Assembly (NCBI GenBank): GCA_902462155.1
Contig: CABQAQ010000003.1
Coordinates: 155,475 to 219,474 of the forward strand
Origin: an uncultured bacterium
GTDB taxonomy: Bacteria; Cyanobacteriota; Vampirovibrionia; Gastranaerophilales; Gastranaerophilaceae
Direction of reading: 5' to 3'
DNA: 64,000 nucleotides
Shown: one piece after another, positions 9,553 through 19,137 of the stretch
How positions within the stretch are numbered: the first letter of the stretch is position 1
Layout of the letters: every line of letters starts with the position of its first letter
The notes under the pieces: generated by a model
What the model was told of the DNA's origin: nothing
The model's database searches: none
What the model saw: only the letters and a program-made list of their open reading frames with translations
Program-made: the position numbers and the translations under genes

Positions 9553-10236
9553 TTAAACAAGACCTTCTTTCATAGCACATACAGCAGCTTTTGTTCTATC
9601 TTTTACGTATAGTTTTTGAAGAATACTATGAACGTGAGCTTTAGCTGTTGAACGAGTAATAACAAGTTTTTTAGCAATTTCCGGATTATTATAGCCATTA
9701 ACAATTAAAGCTAAAACTTCTAACTCTCGTTCAGTAAGTCCAAAAGAATTTTTAGAGGCAGCCTTATTATAAGATTTATTAACATTATTAGTAGGTAAAT
9801 CATTATTTTGAACTTTTTGCTTTTGAATACTAGATAAAACAAGTTTAGCAATTCCAGGGTCAAGCCAAGCAGCACCATCATAAACACAGTTTATAGCATT
9901 AATAACCTGATCAGGATTAGCGCCTTTCATAATATATCCATCGGCACCGGCTTGTAAGGCATCAAAAACGTCATCTTCACTATCTCTAGAAGTAAATATA
10001 AGTATTTTACAATCTTGAAAAGACTCTTTAATTAACCTTGTGGATTCTATACCATCAAGTTGAGGTAATCCAATATCCATAAGAATAACATCCGGTTTAA
10101 GTTTCAAAGCTAAATCCACACCATCACGACCATTATCAGCTTGTGCAATTAATTTAATGTTAGTCGCTTTTTCTAAAATAATTTCTAATCCCATTCGTAC
10201 CATCTGGTGATCTTCAACTAATAAAACTTTTATCAT
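9553..10236 (-). CDS. NarL/FixJ-family response regulator
   Basis: The receiver domain (1-120) has acidic residues Glu8/Asp9, phosphorylation site Asp54, Thr82 and Lys104. The C-terminal LuxR-type helix-turn-helix (about 165-225; LTERELEVLALIVNG) binds DNA. Its start codon overlaps the stop of the histidine kinase gene by one base (TAATG), making translational coupling and a partner relation very likely. It should control transcription of unknown targets. Confidence 0.92.
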   Translation of the reverse strand: MIKVLLVEDHQMVRMGLEIILEKATNIKLIAQADNGRDGVDLALKLKPDVILMDIGLPQLDGIESTRLIKESFQDCKILIFTSRDSEDDVFDALQAGADGYIMKGANPDQVINAINCVYDGAAWLDPGIAKLVLSSIQKQKVQNNDLPTNNVNKSYNKAASKNSFGLTERELEVLALIVNGYNNPEIAKKLVITRSTAKAHVHSILQKLYVKDRTKAAVCAMKEGLV

Positions 10237-11846
10237 TATTTAAAATCCTTTGCCACACTATGAAGTAATGTATTTTTATCAAGAATATTATTATCATTAT
10301 CCTCTACTATAGAATGTTTTAGAATAAAAGAGAAAGTACTACCTTGCATATTGTTAGATTCTACCCAGATTTTGCCTTCGTGAGCTTCAATAATTTGTCT
10401 GGATAAATAAAGTCCTAAACCAACACCAGTGCTTCTTTTTTTACTGGTACCTTGAGAGAATCGTTTAAACATTTTTGGTATATCACAGCTTGGAATACCT
10501 TGTCCGTTATCTTTTACTGATATTTGGATAGTATCATCATAAATAGAGGATGATAATTCTACCATACCATTTTCACTAGAAGTATATTTAATAGCATTAC
10601 CGCACAGATTAATTATAACACGTCGTAACTCATTTCTATCGGCAAAGATATTAATATTCTCTGTTGATGAAGTTATCAATGAGAATTTTATATTCTTTTG
10701 TAAAGCTAATGATTGTATTTCATTAGCACATTGTTCAAGAAACTCATTTAAGTTAAAAGAAGTTTTAGCAAGATTCAATTTACCTGATTCATATCTATAT
10801 ACTTCAAGAAGAGCATTTACAAGACCGAGCATATCCTCGTTACTTATTTTCATAGTTTTTAAAAACTTAAGTTGTTTATCAGATAAATTACCTAAAGTAC
10901 CATCAATAAAATACTGTAAGGTTTGAATAGCTGCAAGTAATGGTGTTCTAAGATCATGTGTTAAAGTAGCAATAAAATCATCACGTAATCTTTCCATTTC
11001 TTTTTGAGCAGATATATTTCTTATGACACCTACAAAGTTAATTTTGGCTTGATTTATTATAGGAGCAAAGCTAATTTCAAGAGGTATTTTATGATTATTT
11101 ATAAGATTAATTGTATAAAAATCAGACAGAAACACATCTTTATCTGATTTTAGACAAGAAAGAATATCTAAACTTTTATCTGAGTTAACAAATTTTTGTA
11201 TATTCTGACTTAAGATAAGATTTAAGCCAAGTCCGAGTAAGTTTTCAAAGGCAAAGTTTGCACTTTCAATATAACCTTGTTCATCAATAAGAACAATACC
11301 ATCGGCACAATTATCAATAATGGCCTTAAGTTTTTGGTTTATTTGATCTAAGTCTAAGGTACGTTCTTTTACTTGATTTTCAAGTGAAACAGAATACTTT
11401 TTCAATTGTTCTTTAGCCAGTTCTAATTCTGTAACTTTTTGTTTTAATTGAGATACAAGATCAGATTTTTCAATAGCATTTTTGATATTTATAATCAAAT
11501 CATTATTATCCCAAGGTTTTTCGATATATCGGTACAGACCTAATTCATTAATAGCTCTTATAGCATTTTCTTTATCAGCATATCCTGTTAGAAGGATCAA
11601 ACTAATTTCGTCATTATACATATTTTTAACTTTAGATAGAAAATCAATACCATTAATTTCAGGCATAAGAAAGTCTGATATAACGACTTTAGGTTTATTA
11701 GATTCTATGAATTTAAGCGCTTCAAAAGGATTATTAAAATATACTACACCTTTAATTTCTTCCAGTTCAAATAAATTTTTTAAAGATGATATAACAATAT
11801 TATCATCATCAACTATGACTATATTAGTATGTGTAGAATCCATCAT
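10236..11846 (-). CDS. Hybrid histidine kinase: REC-PAS-HisKA-HATPase
   Basis: The order is unusual: an N-terminal receiver (Asp13-15, phospho-acceptor Asp58, Lys110), a coiled coil (about 120-170), a PAS domain (about 170-285), the dimerisation/phosphotransfer helix with His297 in LTHDLRTPL, and a GHKL ATPase domain with DNGQGI and GVGLGL boxes. There are no membrane segments, so it senses a cytoplasmic cue or receives phosphate from another kinase through its own receiver. It is the first gene of a three-gene operon with the LuxR-type regulator and the exported protein. Confidence 0.9.
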   Translation of the reverse strand: MMDSTHTNIVIVDDDNIVISSLKNLFELEEIKGVVYFNNPFEALKFIESNKPKVVISDFLMPEINGIDFLSKVKNMYNDEISLILLTGYADKENAIRAINELGLYRYIEKPWDNNDLIINIKNAIEKSDLVSQLKQKVTELELAKEQLKKYSVSLENQVKERTLDLDQINQKLKAIIDNCADGIVLIDEQGYIESANFAFENLLGLGLNLILSQNIQKFVNSDKSLDILSCLKSDKDVFLSDFYTINLINNHKIPLEISFAPIINQAKINFVGVIRNISAQKEMERLRDDFIATLTHDLRTPLLAAIQTLQYFIDGTLGNLSDKQLKFLKTMKISNEDMLGLVNALLEVYRYESGKLNLAKTSFNLNEFLEQCANEIQSLALQKNIKFSLITSSTENINIFADRNELRRVIINLCGNAIKYTSSENGMVELSSSIYDDTIQISVKDNGQGIPSCDIPKMFKRFSQGTSKKRSTGVGLGLYLSRQIIEAHEGKIWVESNNMQGSTFSFILKHSIVEDNDNNILDKNTLLHSVAKDFK

Positions 11847-12004
11847 AAAAAATAAATAAAATCCTTTCTTTTAAAATTTTAGCTTATAAACGATAAAGAA
11901 ACAAATTATTAATAAAATTTAACCAAATAATAGAAAGGATTAAAGTTTAAGAAAAAAATGCCGTAATAATTAATAAAATTAGCAAAAGGGGATGTGAACA
12001 AAAG

Positions 12005-12280
12005 ATGATACTAGAATACAAAGTTAAGGAATCAAAAGTCCAAGCAGCTTGGCTAAAGACATTATATGATTTAATAGAAGAATTAAATTGTAAATGTAAA
12101 ACTTATTTAGAAGAGAACTATAATCGTTCATATAGACATTTTGAAAGGACTCGGATTATAGAGATATATGGTTCTGATACTATGCTAAGTTGGATGAAGT
12201 TAAGGATGGAACGTTATAGTCATTTTGTGACTTCATTAAATGATAAACCGGAAATCAGTGCCTCTTTGCTAGATGAATAA
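12005..12280 (+). CDS. Hypothetical protein, 91 aa
   Basis: This small, mostly helical, charged protein has no motif that I recognise. It contains two Cys (NCKCK) and many Arg/Tyr residues in the middle (RSYRHFERTR), which could bind nucleic acid, but this is a guess. GGGGATG lies upstream of the ATG as a plausible ribosome binding site. It is divergent from the histidine kinase operon. Confidence 0.5.
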   Translation: MILEYKVKESKVQAAWLKTLYDLIEELNCKCKTYLEENYNRSYRHFERTRIIEIYGSDTMLSWMKLRMERYSHFVTSLNDKPEISASLLDE

Positions 12281-12462
12281 AAATATTACTACTTAAAAAA
12301 GTATGGACTTATTTAAACAGTTGACTGGTAATAGATATCTTTTATTCTCATTATTTCTTAATAGATAAGTTATTTTCTTATTTAGAATAGAATTTAAATT
12401 ATAATAAAAGTATCAAGAAGATAAAACATCTAAATAAAAAGCAAGGAGCAAAAAAGAGTTTT

Positions 12463-13719
12463 ATGATTAATTCATTAATAAACTATGTAAGTTCATATTT
12501 TGTAAGTGGAAATAAACCTACAAAAGAAAAGCCGTTAGTAAAAATTTTCAGTGATTTTGATGGCACTTTTGTAACTGATTATAACAGCAAAAGTTATTTA
12601 TCACACTTAGATCATTTAGAGAAATTTAAAGCAAAATCAGGTGAGTCTATAAATTTAATGATAACAACAGCCAGACCGGAAAGTAATATAGATGAGCTTT
12701 TATATTCTGTAAATGATTTATCTATAATAGACCAAGTAACAACTTTTAATGGTGGATTTACTTATGCTACGGATTTTGATAAAGAAACTTTGTATTTTGA
12801 CTCTAAAGAGTTAAATAAGAAAGAAGATCTTATTAGAGAAAGTTCTAATTGGGAAGATGAAGTAGCTTTAGATCTTATTAAAGATATAATGCAAGAGTAT
12901 AGTCCAAAGGGAGGTAATTTTGCTTTTGATAAAAGAAGCAATCGAATTATATTAAGTTTTAGAAATCAACAAGATAGAAATAAAATGGCAAAGTTAATTC
13001 AACAAAAATTTGACAATGCCGGTATAAATATAAAGTTAAGTTTTAATAAATTATATGATGCACAAAGTATTTATAAAAAATATATAGCATATTATAATCC
13101 AAATTATAATATAGAGGATTATAATAAGTTATTTATAATGCCAGTTAATATTGAAGATAATTATGATCCGGAAGAGATGGATTATAGGTATACACTACAG
13201 GTAATACCTGATATATGTGATTTTATGTCAAATAAACATTTAGCAGTTTTAGCCCAAGTTGAGCAAGCAAAAAAAGATGGAACATTTGTTATAGCAATGG
13301 GAAACGATTATAATGATAGTAAGATGTTGAATATATTTACATATATTCTTCCAGCTGGTATAGAAGTGCCAACAAGAATAGAGGATGCTTGGAAAGTATT
13401 ATATTCAGATAGTAGTTTTGTCCAAAAGATTAAAGATTTGCCATTAAAACTTATATTAATAGGAGATGATTTAAAAAGAAGCAGCCCCGAAGAATATAAA
13501 ATGTTTGAACAATTATCATATAAATTTCCGGATAAATTGCAAATGGTGCCATATTACTCTAATATCAAACACGATTATATTACGGATACTTTTGCATTTT
13601 CAATATTAAATTATGCAAAAGACAATTCAGAATTTAATGAAAAATTACAAGATTCAAAAGCGGTATCTTTTTATGAGCATTTAAAATCTATTCAAAATAC
13701 AGCTTCAGATCTTTTATAA
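12463..13719 (+). CDS. HAD-superfamily phosphatase-like protein
   Basis: Motif I is DFDGT (Asp31 nucleophile, Asp33 acid/base), motif II lies in LMITTARP, and the Mg-binding acidic pair is in MGNDYNDSKML. A large cap lies between motifs II and IV (about residues 90-255), and a 100-residue C-terminal extension follows. The arrangement resembles Cof/sucrose-phosphatase-type HAD hydrolases. It is a paralogue of the protein at 29408-30823, with matching motif spacing and matching NKH and LPAG segments. The substrate is unknown. There is no signal peptide. Confidence 0.7.
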   Translation: MINSLINYVSSYFVSGNKPTKEKPLVKIFSDFDGTFVTDYNSKSYLSHLDHLEKFKAKSGESINLMITTARPESNIDELLYSVNDLSIIDQVTTFNGGFTYATDFDKETLYFDSKELNKKEDLIRESSNWEDEVALDLIKDIMQEYSPKGGNFAFDKRSNRIILSFRNQQDRNKMAKLIQQKFDNAGINIKLSFNKLYDAQSIYKKYIAYYNPNYNIEDYNKLFIMPVNIEDNYDPEEMDYRYTLQVIPDICDFMSNKHLAVLAQVEQAKKDGTFVIAMGNDYNDSKMLNIFTYILPAGIEVPTRIEDAWKVLYSDSSFVQKIKDLPLKLILIGDDLKRSSPEEYKMFEQLSYKFPDKLQMVPYYSNIKHDYITDTFAFSILNYAKDNSEFNEKLQDSKAVSFYEHLKSIQNTASDLL

Positions 13720-13739
13720 AATAAGATAAATTTAATAAA

Positions 13740-14438
13740 TTAATATTCCCAGTAGATATTTTTTTTAATAATTTTAGCAGGATTACCGGCAATAATAATA
13801 TTTTTTTCTTGAAATTCTTTATTAACAAGACTATTAGCAGCAACAATAGAGCCTGAAGGAATAATAGAATTTTTTAATATCATAGAGCTATCTCCAACCC
13901 AGACATGATTGCCAATAGAAACAGGATGCAAAACCCAGTTAAGTATCTCGTGAGAATTAAGATCTTTAACAATATGTCCATCTCCGGCATATATAGAGAT
14001 ATTTCTGGAGAATAAACAATTATCCCCAATATTTAGAGAGGCAAATCCACCAAGTTGAAAGTTGCCATTGTAAACAGATTTAAAATTTTTGCCTATAATA
14101 CATTTTGCACCCAAAGAGATATTTATGTAATGTTTATAAATATGAGAATTTTCTTTAATAGAGATTAAATTATTATCGCCATTAACACAAAAAACAACGT
14201 TTTTAAATTTAAAAGGTTCTTCTATCTCAATGATATTATTTTTAGCATTAACAAAAATAATATGAAGTCCTTTAATTTGACCATTTGTTTTAACTAATTT
14301 TCGTATTTTTTTGCCATTGATATTTTTAATAATAAAAACATTATTATTATTTTTATAGAGATAAAATTCTTTTAATTTTTTAATAAAAGAATCAATAGGG
14401 ATAAAATATTTAAAGAGATTAACGAATAAAGAAAACAT
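13740..14438 (-). CDS. Hexapeptide-repeat acyltransferase
   Basis: The C-terminal half is a left-handed beta-helix acyltransferase of the WbbJ/CapG type: GNHVWVGDSSMIL, SGSIVAANS and the closing AGNPAKIIKKN are diagnostic. Such enzymes usually O-acetylate a sugar of a surface polysaccharide using acetyl-CoA. A longer frame exists upstream, but it runs into tRNA-Pro; the ATG at 14438 (232 residues) is the sensible start. The acceptor cannot be inferred from its neighbours. Confidence 0.8.
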   Translation of the reverse strand: MFSLFVNLFKYFIPIDSFIKKLKEFYLYKNNNNVFIIKNINGKKIRKLVKTNGQIKGLHIIFVNAKNNIIEIEEPFKFKNVVFCVNGDNNLISIKENSHIYKHYINISLGAKCIIGKNFKSVYNGNFQLGGFASLNIGDNCLFSRNISIYAGDGHIVKDLNSHEILNWVLHPVSIGNHVWVGDSSMILKNSIIPSGSIVAANSLVNKEFQEKNIIIAGNPAKIIKKNIYWEY

Positions 14439-14452
14439 ACTAAAAATAAAAA

Positions 14453-14529
14453 TGGTCGGGATGACACGATTTGAACGTGCGGCCCCCTCGTCCCAAGCGA
14501 GGTGCGCTACCAAGCTGCGCCACATCCCG
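14453..14529 (-). tRNA. tRNA-Pro (anticodon TGG)
   Basis: A full cloverleaf is visible: acceptor CGGGATG pairing with CATCCCG, a D-arm with the AGCTTGGTAGCG core, anticodon stem CCTCG/CGAGG around a loop CTTGGGA giving anticodon TGG, a T-arm with TTCAAAT, discriminator A, and an encoded CCA tail. It lies between the acyltransferase and accC on the same strand. Confidence 0.97.
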
Positions 14530-14576
14530 ATTTAATATTATTTTATCAATAACATAATATTAAGTCAATAGATTAA

Positions 14577-15950
14577 TTAAATATTTATTAATTCTTTTTT
14601 AATAGGATTTTGATCAGACATATATTCAGAGATAAACCCTGTATTAAAATCGCCATTGATAAAAATAGGATGATTAAGTATCATTTTATGATAAGGTATA
14701 GTTGTTTTAATGCCGGTAATTATAAATTCATCAAGTGCTCTTAGCATACGTTTGCGAGCATCTTCTCGATCTTTTCCCCAGCATATAAGTTTACCAATCA
14801 TAGAATCGTAATAAGGAGGAATAGCATATCCCGGATAAGAATGAGAATCAACTCTAACCCCAAAACCACCCGGAACAATATATCCTTCAATTTTTCCAGG
14901 GTTAGGCATAAAATTCTTTTCCCAGTCTTCTGCATTTATTCTGCATTCAATAGCGTGGCCATTAAGATTAATATCATTTTGAGTAAATGATAATTTCTCG
15001 CCAGAAGCAACAAGTATTTGTTCTTTAACAAGATCAACACCGCTTATCATTTCGGAAACACAATGTTCAACTTGAATTCTTGTATTCATTTCCATAAAAT
15101 ACCAATTACCGTCATTATCAAGGAGAAACTCTATTGTGCCTGCTCCTTCATAATTGATTGATTTTGCGGCTCTAATAGCTGCTTGACCCATTTCATATCT
15201 TGTTTTTTCGTTTATAGCGCAGGAAGGTGATTCTTCTATAAGTTTTTGGTGTCTTCTTTGAATTGAGCAATCACGTTCTCCTAAGTGAACAACATTACCA
15301 TAACTGTCGGCTATTATTTGTACTTCGATATGTCTTGGATTAATAATATATTTTTCAATATAAACATTTGGATTACCAAAGGCATTTTTAGCTTCAATTT
15401 GACAAAGATTAATAGCTTCTTGAAGTTCATCATCATTATTGGCTATTCTCATACCTTTACCGCCACCACCGGCTGTAGCTTTTACTATTACTGGGTATTT
15501 AACTTTATTTGCAAAAATCAAAGCTTGATCAATATCATCAACAAGACCTGTACCCGGAGTAACAGGTACATTATTTTTAATCATAGTTTCTCTAGCTTGA
15601 GATTTATCTCCCATAGCTCTCATAGCTTCAGCTGATGGGCCAATGAATTTTATATTATGATCTGTACAAATATCTACAAAATCAGCTCGTTCAGATAAAA
15701 ATCCATAACCGGGGTGTATAGCATCTGCATTGCTTATTAATGCTGTAGAAATAAGGGATGGAATATTTAAATAGCTTTTTGCACTTTGATTTGGTCCGAT
15801 ACAATAGGCTTCATCAGCTAAAGTAACGTGTAAAGATTCGCTATCACCTTGTGAATATACAGCTACAGTTTTTATACCAAGTTCTTTACAAGCTCGTATA
15901 ATTCTTAGAGCGATTTCGCCTCTATTTGCTATTAAGACCTTTTTTATCAT
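14577..15950 (-). CDS. accC: Acetyl-CoA carboxylase, biotin carboxylase subunit
   Basis: This 457-residue ATP-grasp enzyme carboxylates biotin on AccB, the first step of malonyl-CoA formation for fatty acids. It starts with KKVLIANRGEIALRIIRACK, has the glycine-rich ATP loop KATAGGGGKGMRIA, the EMNTRIQVEH active-site segment and a normal C-terminal domain. It lies downstream of accB and efp in what is probably one operon; the carboxyltransferase genes are not in this window. Confidence 0.96.
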   Translation of the reverse strand: MIKKVLIANRGEIALRIIRACKELGIKTVAVYSQGDSESLHVTLADEAYCIGPNQSAKSYLNIPSLISTALISNADAIHPGYGFLSERADFVDICTDHNIKFIGPSAEAMRAMGDKSQARETMIKNNVPVTPGTGLVDDIDQALIFANKVKYPVIVKATAGGGGKGMRIANNDDELQEAINLCQIEAKNAFGNPNVYIEKYIINPRHIEVQIIADSYGNVVHLGERDCSIQRRHQKLIEESPSCAINEKTRYEMGQAAIRAAKSINYEGAGTIEFLLDNDGNWYFMEMNTRIQVEHCVSEMISGVDLVKEQILVASGEKLSFTQNDINLNGHAIECRINAEDWEKNFMPNPGKIEGYIVPGGFGVRVDSHSYPGYAIPPYYDSMIGKLICWGKDREDARKRMLRALDEFIITGIKTTIPYHKMILNHPIFINGDFNTGFISEYMSDQNPIKKELINI

Positions 15951-15979
15951 TTTCCCATCCTTAAATATTATATATTATA

Positions 15980-16465
15980 TTATTCCACATACATTAGAAT
16001 TTGGCCATATTCTACACTTTGTCCGTCGTGTACGCAAATTTTAGTAACTCTACCTGAAATTTCAGATTCTATTTCGTTCATAGTTTTCATAGCTTCAATA
16101 ATACATACGACTTGTCCAGAAGCTATCATATCGCCTATATTTACAAACGCAGGACTATCGGGACTGGCAGCTTTGTAAAAAGTTCCAACCATAGGTGAAG
16201 TAATTGGTCTTCCTTTAGGTGCTTCTTCTGTTTTTGGTTCAGCAGAAGTATCTATATTCGTTGAAGAGGTTCCTTTTTCTAACACCGGCATTTGTGCATT
16301 TTGTAATACTTGTGGCTGTAGTGGTATTGAGTTATTTACTGTTACAATTTCTTTTTCTTTTTTGAGAATAATAGATCTTTCATTATCTTCTAGAATTAAT
16401 TCAGTAACTTTGCTATCAGACACAAGATTTACTAATTTTTCTATATAATCAAGTTCAAATTTCAT
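15980..16465 (-). CDS. accB: Biotin carboxyl carrier protein of acetyl-CoA carboxylase
   Basis: The N-terminal part is followed by a Pro/Glu/Thr-rich linker (about 55-90) and the biotinyl domain (about 88-161). The biotinylated Lys127 lies in EAMKTMNE, 34 residues from the C-terminus as in Escherichia coli. The residue after the lysine is Thr where most BCCPs have Met or Leu. The gene sits between efp and accC. Confidence 0.93.
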   Translation of the reverse strand: MKFELDYIEKLVNLVSDSKVTELILEDNERSIILKKEKEIVTVNNSIPLQPQVLQNAQMPVLEKGTSSTNIDTSAEPKTEEAPKGRPITSPMVGTFYKAASPDSPAFVNIGDMIASGQVVCIIEAMKTMNEIESEISGRVTKICVHDGQSVEYGQILMYVE

Positions 16466-16480
16466 AATTAATCAAATTCC

Positions 16481-17038
16481 TTAAACTCTATCTAAATACT
16501 CGTGAGTACGTGTATCAACTCGAATTTTATCTCCAATAGAAATAAAGAACGGTACATTAATAACAGCACCTGTTTCTAATGTAGCAGGTTTAGTACCACC
16601 TTGAGATGTATTTCCTTTTTCAGCAGGTGGACAATCAGCGACTTCTAATACTACGTGATTTGGAATATCTACACCTATAATTTTATTATCGTGTAATAAT
16701 ACAGAAACTTCCATATTTTCTTTTAAATATTTTATAGCATCACCTATTTGGGCTTCTGCGATAGCTAATTGTTCATAAGACTCATTGTCCATCATAATAT
16801 AATCACTACCTTCTTTATAAAGGTATTGCATAATTCTTCTATCGAGCATAGCTTTTGCTACTTTTTCACCGGCTCTAAATGTTTTTTCTATAACTTGTCC
16901 TGTTTCTACATTCTTTAATTTTGATCTTACAAATGCAGCACCTTTCCCAGGTTTTACGTGTAAAAATTCTACAACGGACCATAAATTATTGTCTATTTGA
17001 AGAGTTAATCCTGTTTTTAAATCATTTACAGATATCAT
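16481..17038 (-). CDS. efp: Translation elongation factor P
   Basis: EF-P relieves ribosome stalling at polyproline stretches. The 185-residue protein has the three beta domains, with the tip lysine at Lys32 in KPGKGAAF. The frame is open for another 83 codons upstream, but family alignment and the ATG at 17038 fix the start. It heads the efp-accB-accC run, an order also seen in Cyanobacteria and Firmicutes. No modification enzyme gene is nearby, so the state of Lys32 is unknown. Confidence 0.95.
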   Translation of the reverse strand: MISVNDLKTGLTLQIDNNLWSVVEFLHVKPGKGAAFVRSKLKNVETGQVIEKTFRAGEKVAKAMLDRRIMQYLYKEGSDYIMMDNESYEQLAIAEAQIGDAIKYLKENMEVSVLLHDNKIIGVDIPNHVVLEVADCPPAEKGNTSQGGTKPATLETGAVINVPFFISIGDKIRVDTRTHEYLDRV

Positions 17039-17240
17039 TATTGACCTCACTTTATACTTAACCTTGAAAATAATATCATAAACAAGTAATATTTTTATAT
17101 ATTTTGAACAAAAATTATACGAAATATTAAGAAAAAGAGATAAAGAGAATAAAAAATTCAATTTTATAAATGATTTGTATAAATAAAAAAGAAGTATAAT
17201 AAAAATAAAAAATAATAAAAGAATTAAGATGGAATTATAG

Positions 17241-18005
17241 ATGGATATAAGTTCAGCGATAGGAGTAGTATTTGGAGTAACGTGCATACTGATAGGCCAG
17301 GCATTAGAAGGTGGAAATATTGGTCAATTATTGCAGATAACAGCAGCATTTATAGTATTTGGAGGTACAGCTGGTGCGGTTATATTAAGTTTTCCGATTT
17401 CTGCTTTAAAAGATGCTATACAGCTTATTGGCTTTGTCTTTGCATCTGAAAAGAATAATTTTGAAGATTTAATATCAGAAATAATTCAGTTGGCGCAGAA
17501 AGCAAGGAAAGAGGGTATTATATCCTTAGAGCAGGATTCTAAAAATGCATCTGATTCTCTTTTGCAACTAGGTTTATCGGCAGTAGCAGATGGTGCTGAT
17601 CCACAGATTGTAAAAGATATGCTTGAAAATCAGGTTGGTCAACTGGAAGCAAAATACGCAGCAGCAGCAAAAGTTTGGGAATCAGCCGGTGGATTTGCTC
17701 CTACAGTCGGTATTATCGGGGCTGTTCTTGGGCTTATTCAGGTAATGAACCACTTATCAGAACCTGAAAAATTAGGACCGGGTATTGCGGTTGCTTTCGT
17801 TGCTACTATTTATGGAGTTGGTGGGGCAAATCTGTTTTTTATTCCATTCTCTACAAAAATTAAATGTAAACTTCAACCTGTTTTGCTTATGAAGCAAATT
17901 ATTATTGATGGTATTTTATCTATTCAAGCTGGTGAAAGTCCTGCTTTGATTGAGCGAAAACTTAATTCTTATATTCTCGACAGTCATTTAAAGGATAAGG
18001 GATAA
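17241..18005 (+). CDS. motA: Flagellar motor stator protein MotA
   Basis: This 254-residue protein has four membrane segments: two at the N-terminus, a cytoplasmic loop (about 70-150) and two C-terminal helices. The late segment ESAGGFAPTVGIIGAVLGLI carries the proline matching Escherichia coli Pro173, and FFIPFSTKIK carries the Pro222 equivalent. With MotB it forms the ion-driven stator turning the flagellum. It is divergent from efp and followed by motB after 26 bases. ExbB/TolQ is excluded by the loop length. Confidence 0.88.
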   Translation: MDISSAIGVVFGVTCILIGQALEGGNIGQLLQITAAFIVFGGTAGAVILSFPISALKDAIQLIGFVFASEKNNFEDLISEIIQLAQKARKEGIISLEQDSKNASDSLLQLGLSAVADGADPQIVKDMLENQVGQLEAKYAAAAKVWESAGGFAPTVGIIGAVLGLIQVMNHLSEPEKLGPGIAVAFVATIYGVGGANLFFIPFSTKIKCKLQPVLLMKQIIIDGILSIQAGESPALIERKLNSYILDSHLKDKG

Positions 18006-18031
18006 TTAATCTAGAGTTTTATTAATTAATT

Positions 18032-19066
18032 ATGGCAAGAAAGAAAAAACAAGAAGAACACGAAAATTTAGAAAGATGGCTAGTATCATATGCAGATTTT
18101 ATGACATTATTATTTGCCACATTTGTTGTTCTTTATGCTTTAGCTCAAATTGATGTATCATCATTTTCTAAAATGGAGGATTCTATAAAAAAAGCGTTTG
18201 ATTCTTCTACGATATTAGCAGGCAATCCGAGTATTATGGAAGATGTAGGGAAAAATGTTATTGGTGAAGGGGCAAATGATTCTGTTGCCGAGTCACTTTT
18301 AATGGAGTATCTAAGTCAAAAATATGAAGAGGAATCTTTTGAACAGATTAAACAGTCAATTGATCAGATGAAAAAAAATAAAGAGCTTGCAGATGTAGAT
18401 GTAGCGATTGATGAAAGAGGTCTTGTTGTTACATTAAAAGATAATAATCTTATTTTTGAGCCGGGTAGTGCAAAATTAACTGAATCAGCTAAGGCGAAAT
18501 TGGATAAAATCACAGCATTAATTGGTAAAAAATTTATGATGCATCAGATAAAAATAGAGGGGCATACAGATAGTACACCAATTAATAGTGTAATTTATCC
18601 GTCTAACTGGGAGTTATCTGCTGCAAGAGCCTGTACTATTGTACGTTTTATGGTAGATAAATATAAATTTTTGCCGCAATTATTTTCTGCTATAGGATTT
18701 TCTGATACAAGACCTATAGATAAAGAAAAAACTCAAGAAGCTTTTAAAAAGAATAGAAGAATAGAAATAGTTGTAGTAAAAAATAGGCATAAAACAAAAG
18801 ATAAGTTTGTAAATCCAATTTTAAGTATGGATAAGAATACACAAAATAGTATAAGGCAACAGCAACTGGAAGCAGTTAATAGAATATTATCAGTAGATTA
18901 TGTTAATAATGCCGAAAGTAGCAAGAGTAAACCTAAAATAAGATTTGAAGGTAATATAAACGTTGACCAAAGTAATTTAAAATTAGATGAAAATTTATAT
19001 AAAAAAGAATCAGATCGTCTTGAAAATAAAGATATTTTGGAGGTAGAATTAAAAAGTCGTAATTAA
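18032..19066 (+). CDS. motB: Flagellar motor stator protein MotB
   Basis: A short basic N-terminus precedes a single transmembrane helix beginning SYADFMTLLFATF, whose Asp22 is the ion-binding residue of the stator. The OmpA-like peptidoglycan-binding domain (about 130-255) contains EGHTDS and NWELSAARA. The remaining 90 residues are a charged tail longer than in many MotB proteins. It is paired with motA. No other flagellar gene is in this window. Confidence 0.88.
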   Translation: MARKKKQEEHENLERWLVSYADFMTLLFATFVVLYALAQIDVSSFSKMEDSIKKAFDSSTILAGNPSIMEDVGKNVIGEGANDSVAESLLMEYLSQKYEEESFEQIKQSIDQMKKNKELADVDVAIDERGLVVTLKDNNLIFEPGSAKLTESAKAKLDKITALIGKKFMMHQIKIEGHTDSTPINSVIYPSNWELSAARACTIVRFMVDKYKFLPQLFSAIGFSDTRPIDKEKTQEAFKKNRRIEIVVVKNRHKTKDKFVNPILSMDKNTQNSIRQQQLEAVNRILSVDYVNNAESSKSKPKIRFEGNINVDQSNLKLDENLYKKESDRLENKDILEVELKSRN

Positions 19067-19137
19067 TATTTTAGTAGAATTATTAATAATGTTAAATAAT
19101 TTTATAAACGAAAAAATATTTATGATAAAATAAAAGA

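Noticed and set aside
14439..14525. A longer start for the acyltransferase, giving 261 residues
   Set aside because: The extra 29 codons are tRNA-Pro read as protein; the ATG at 14438 starts the true family domain.
17039..17287. An 83-codon N-terminal extension of EF-P
   Set aside because: It is hydrophobic low-complexity sequence running into the motA start on the other strand; EF-P proteins begin at the ATG at 17038.
17241..19066. ExbB/ExbD or TolQ/TolR instead of MotA/MotB
   Set aside because: The second protein has an OmpA-like peptidoglycan domain and the first has the MotA proline motifs and loop length.
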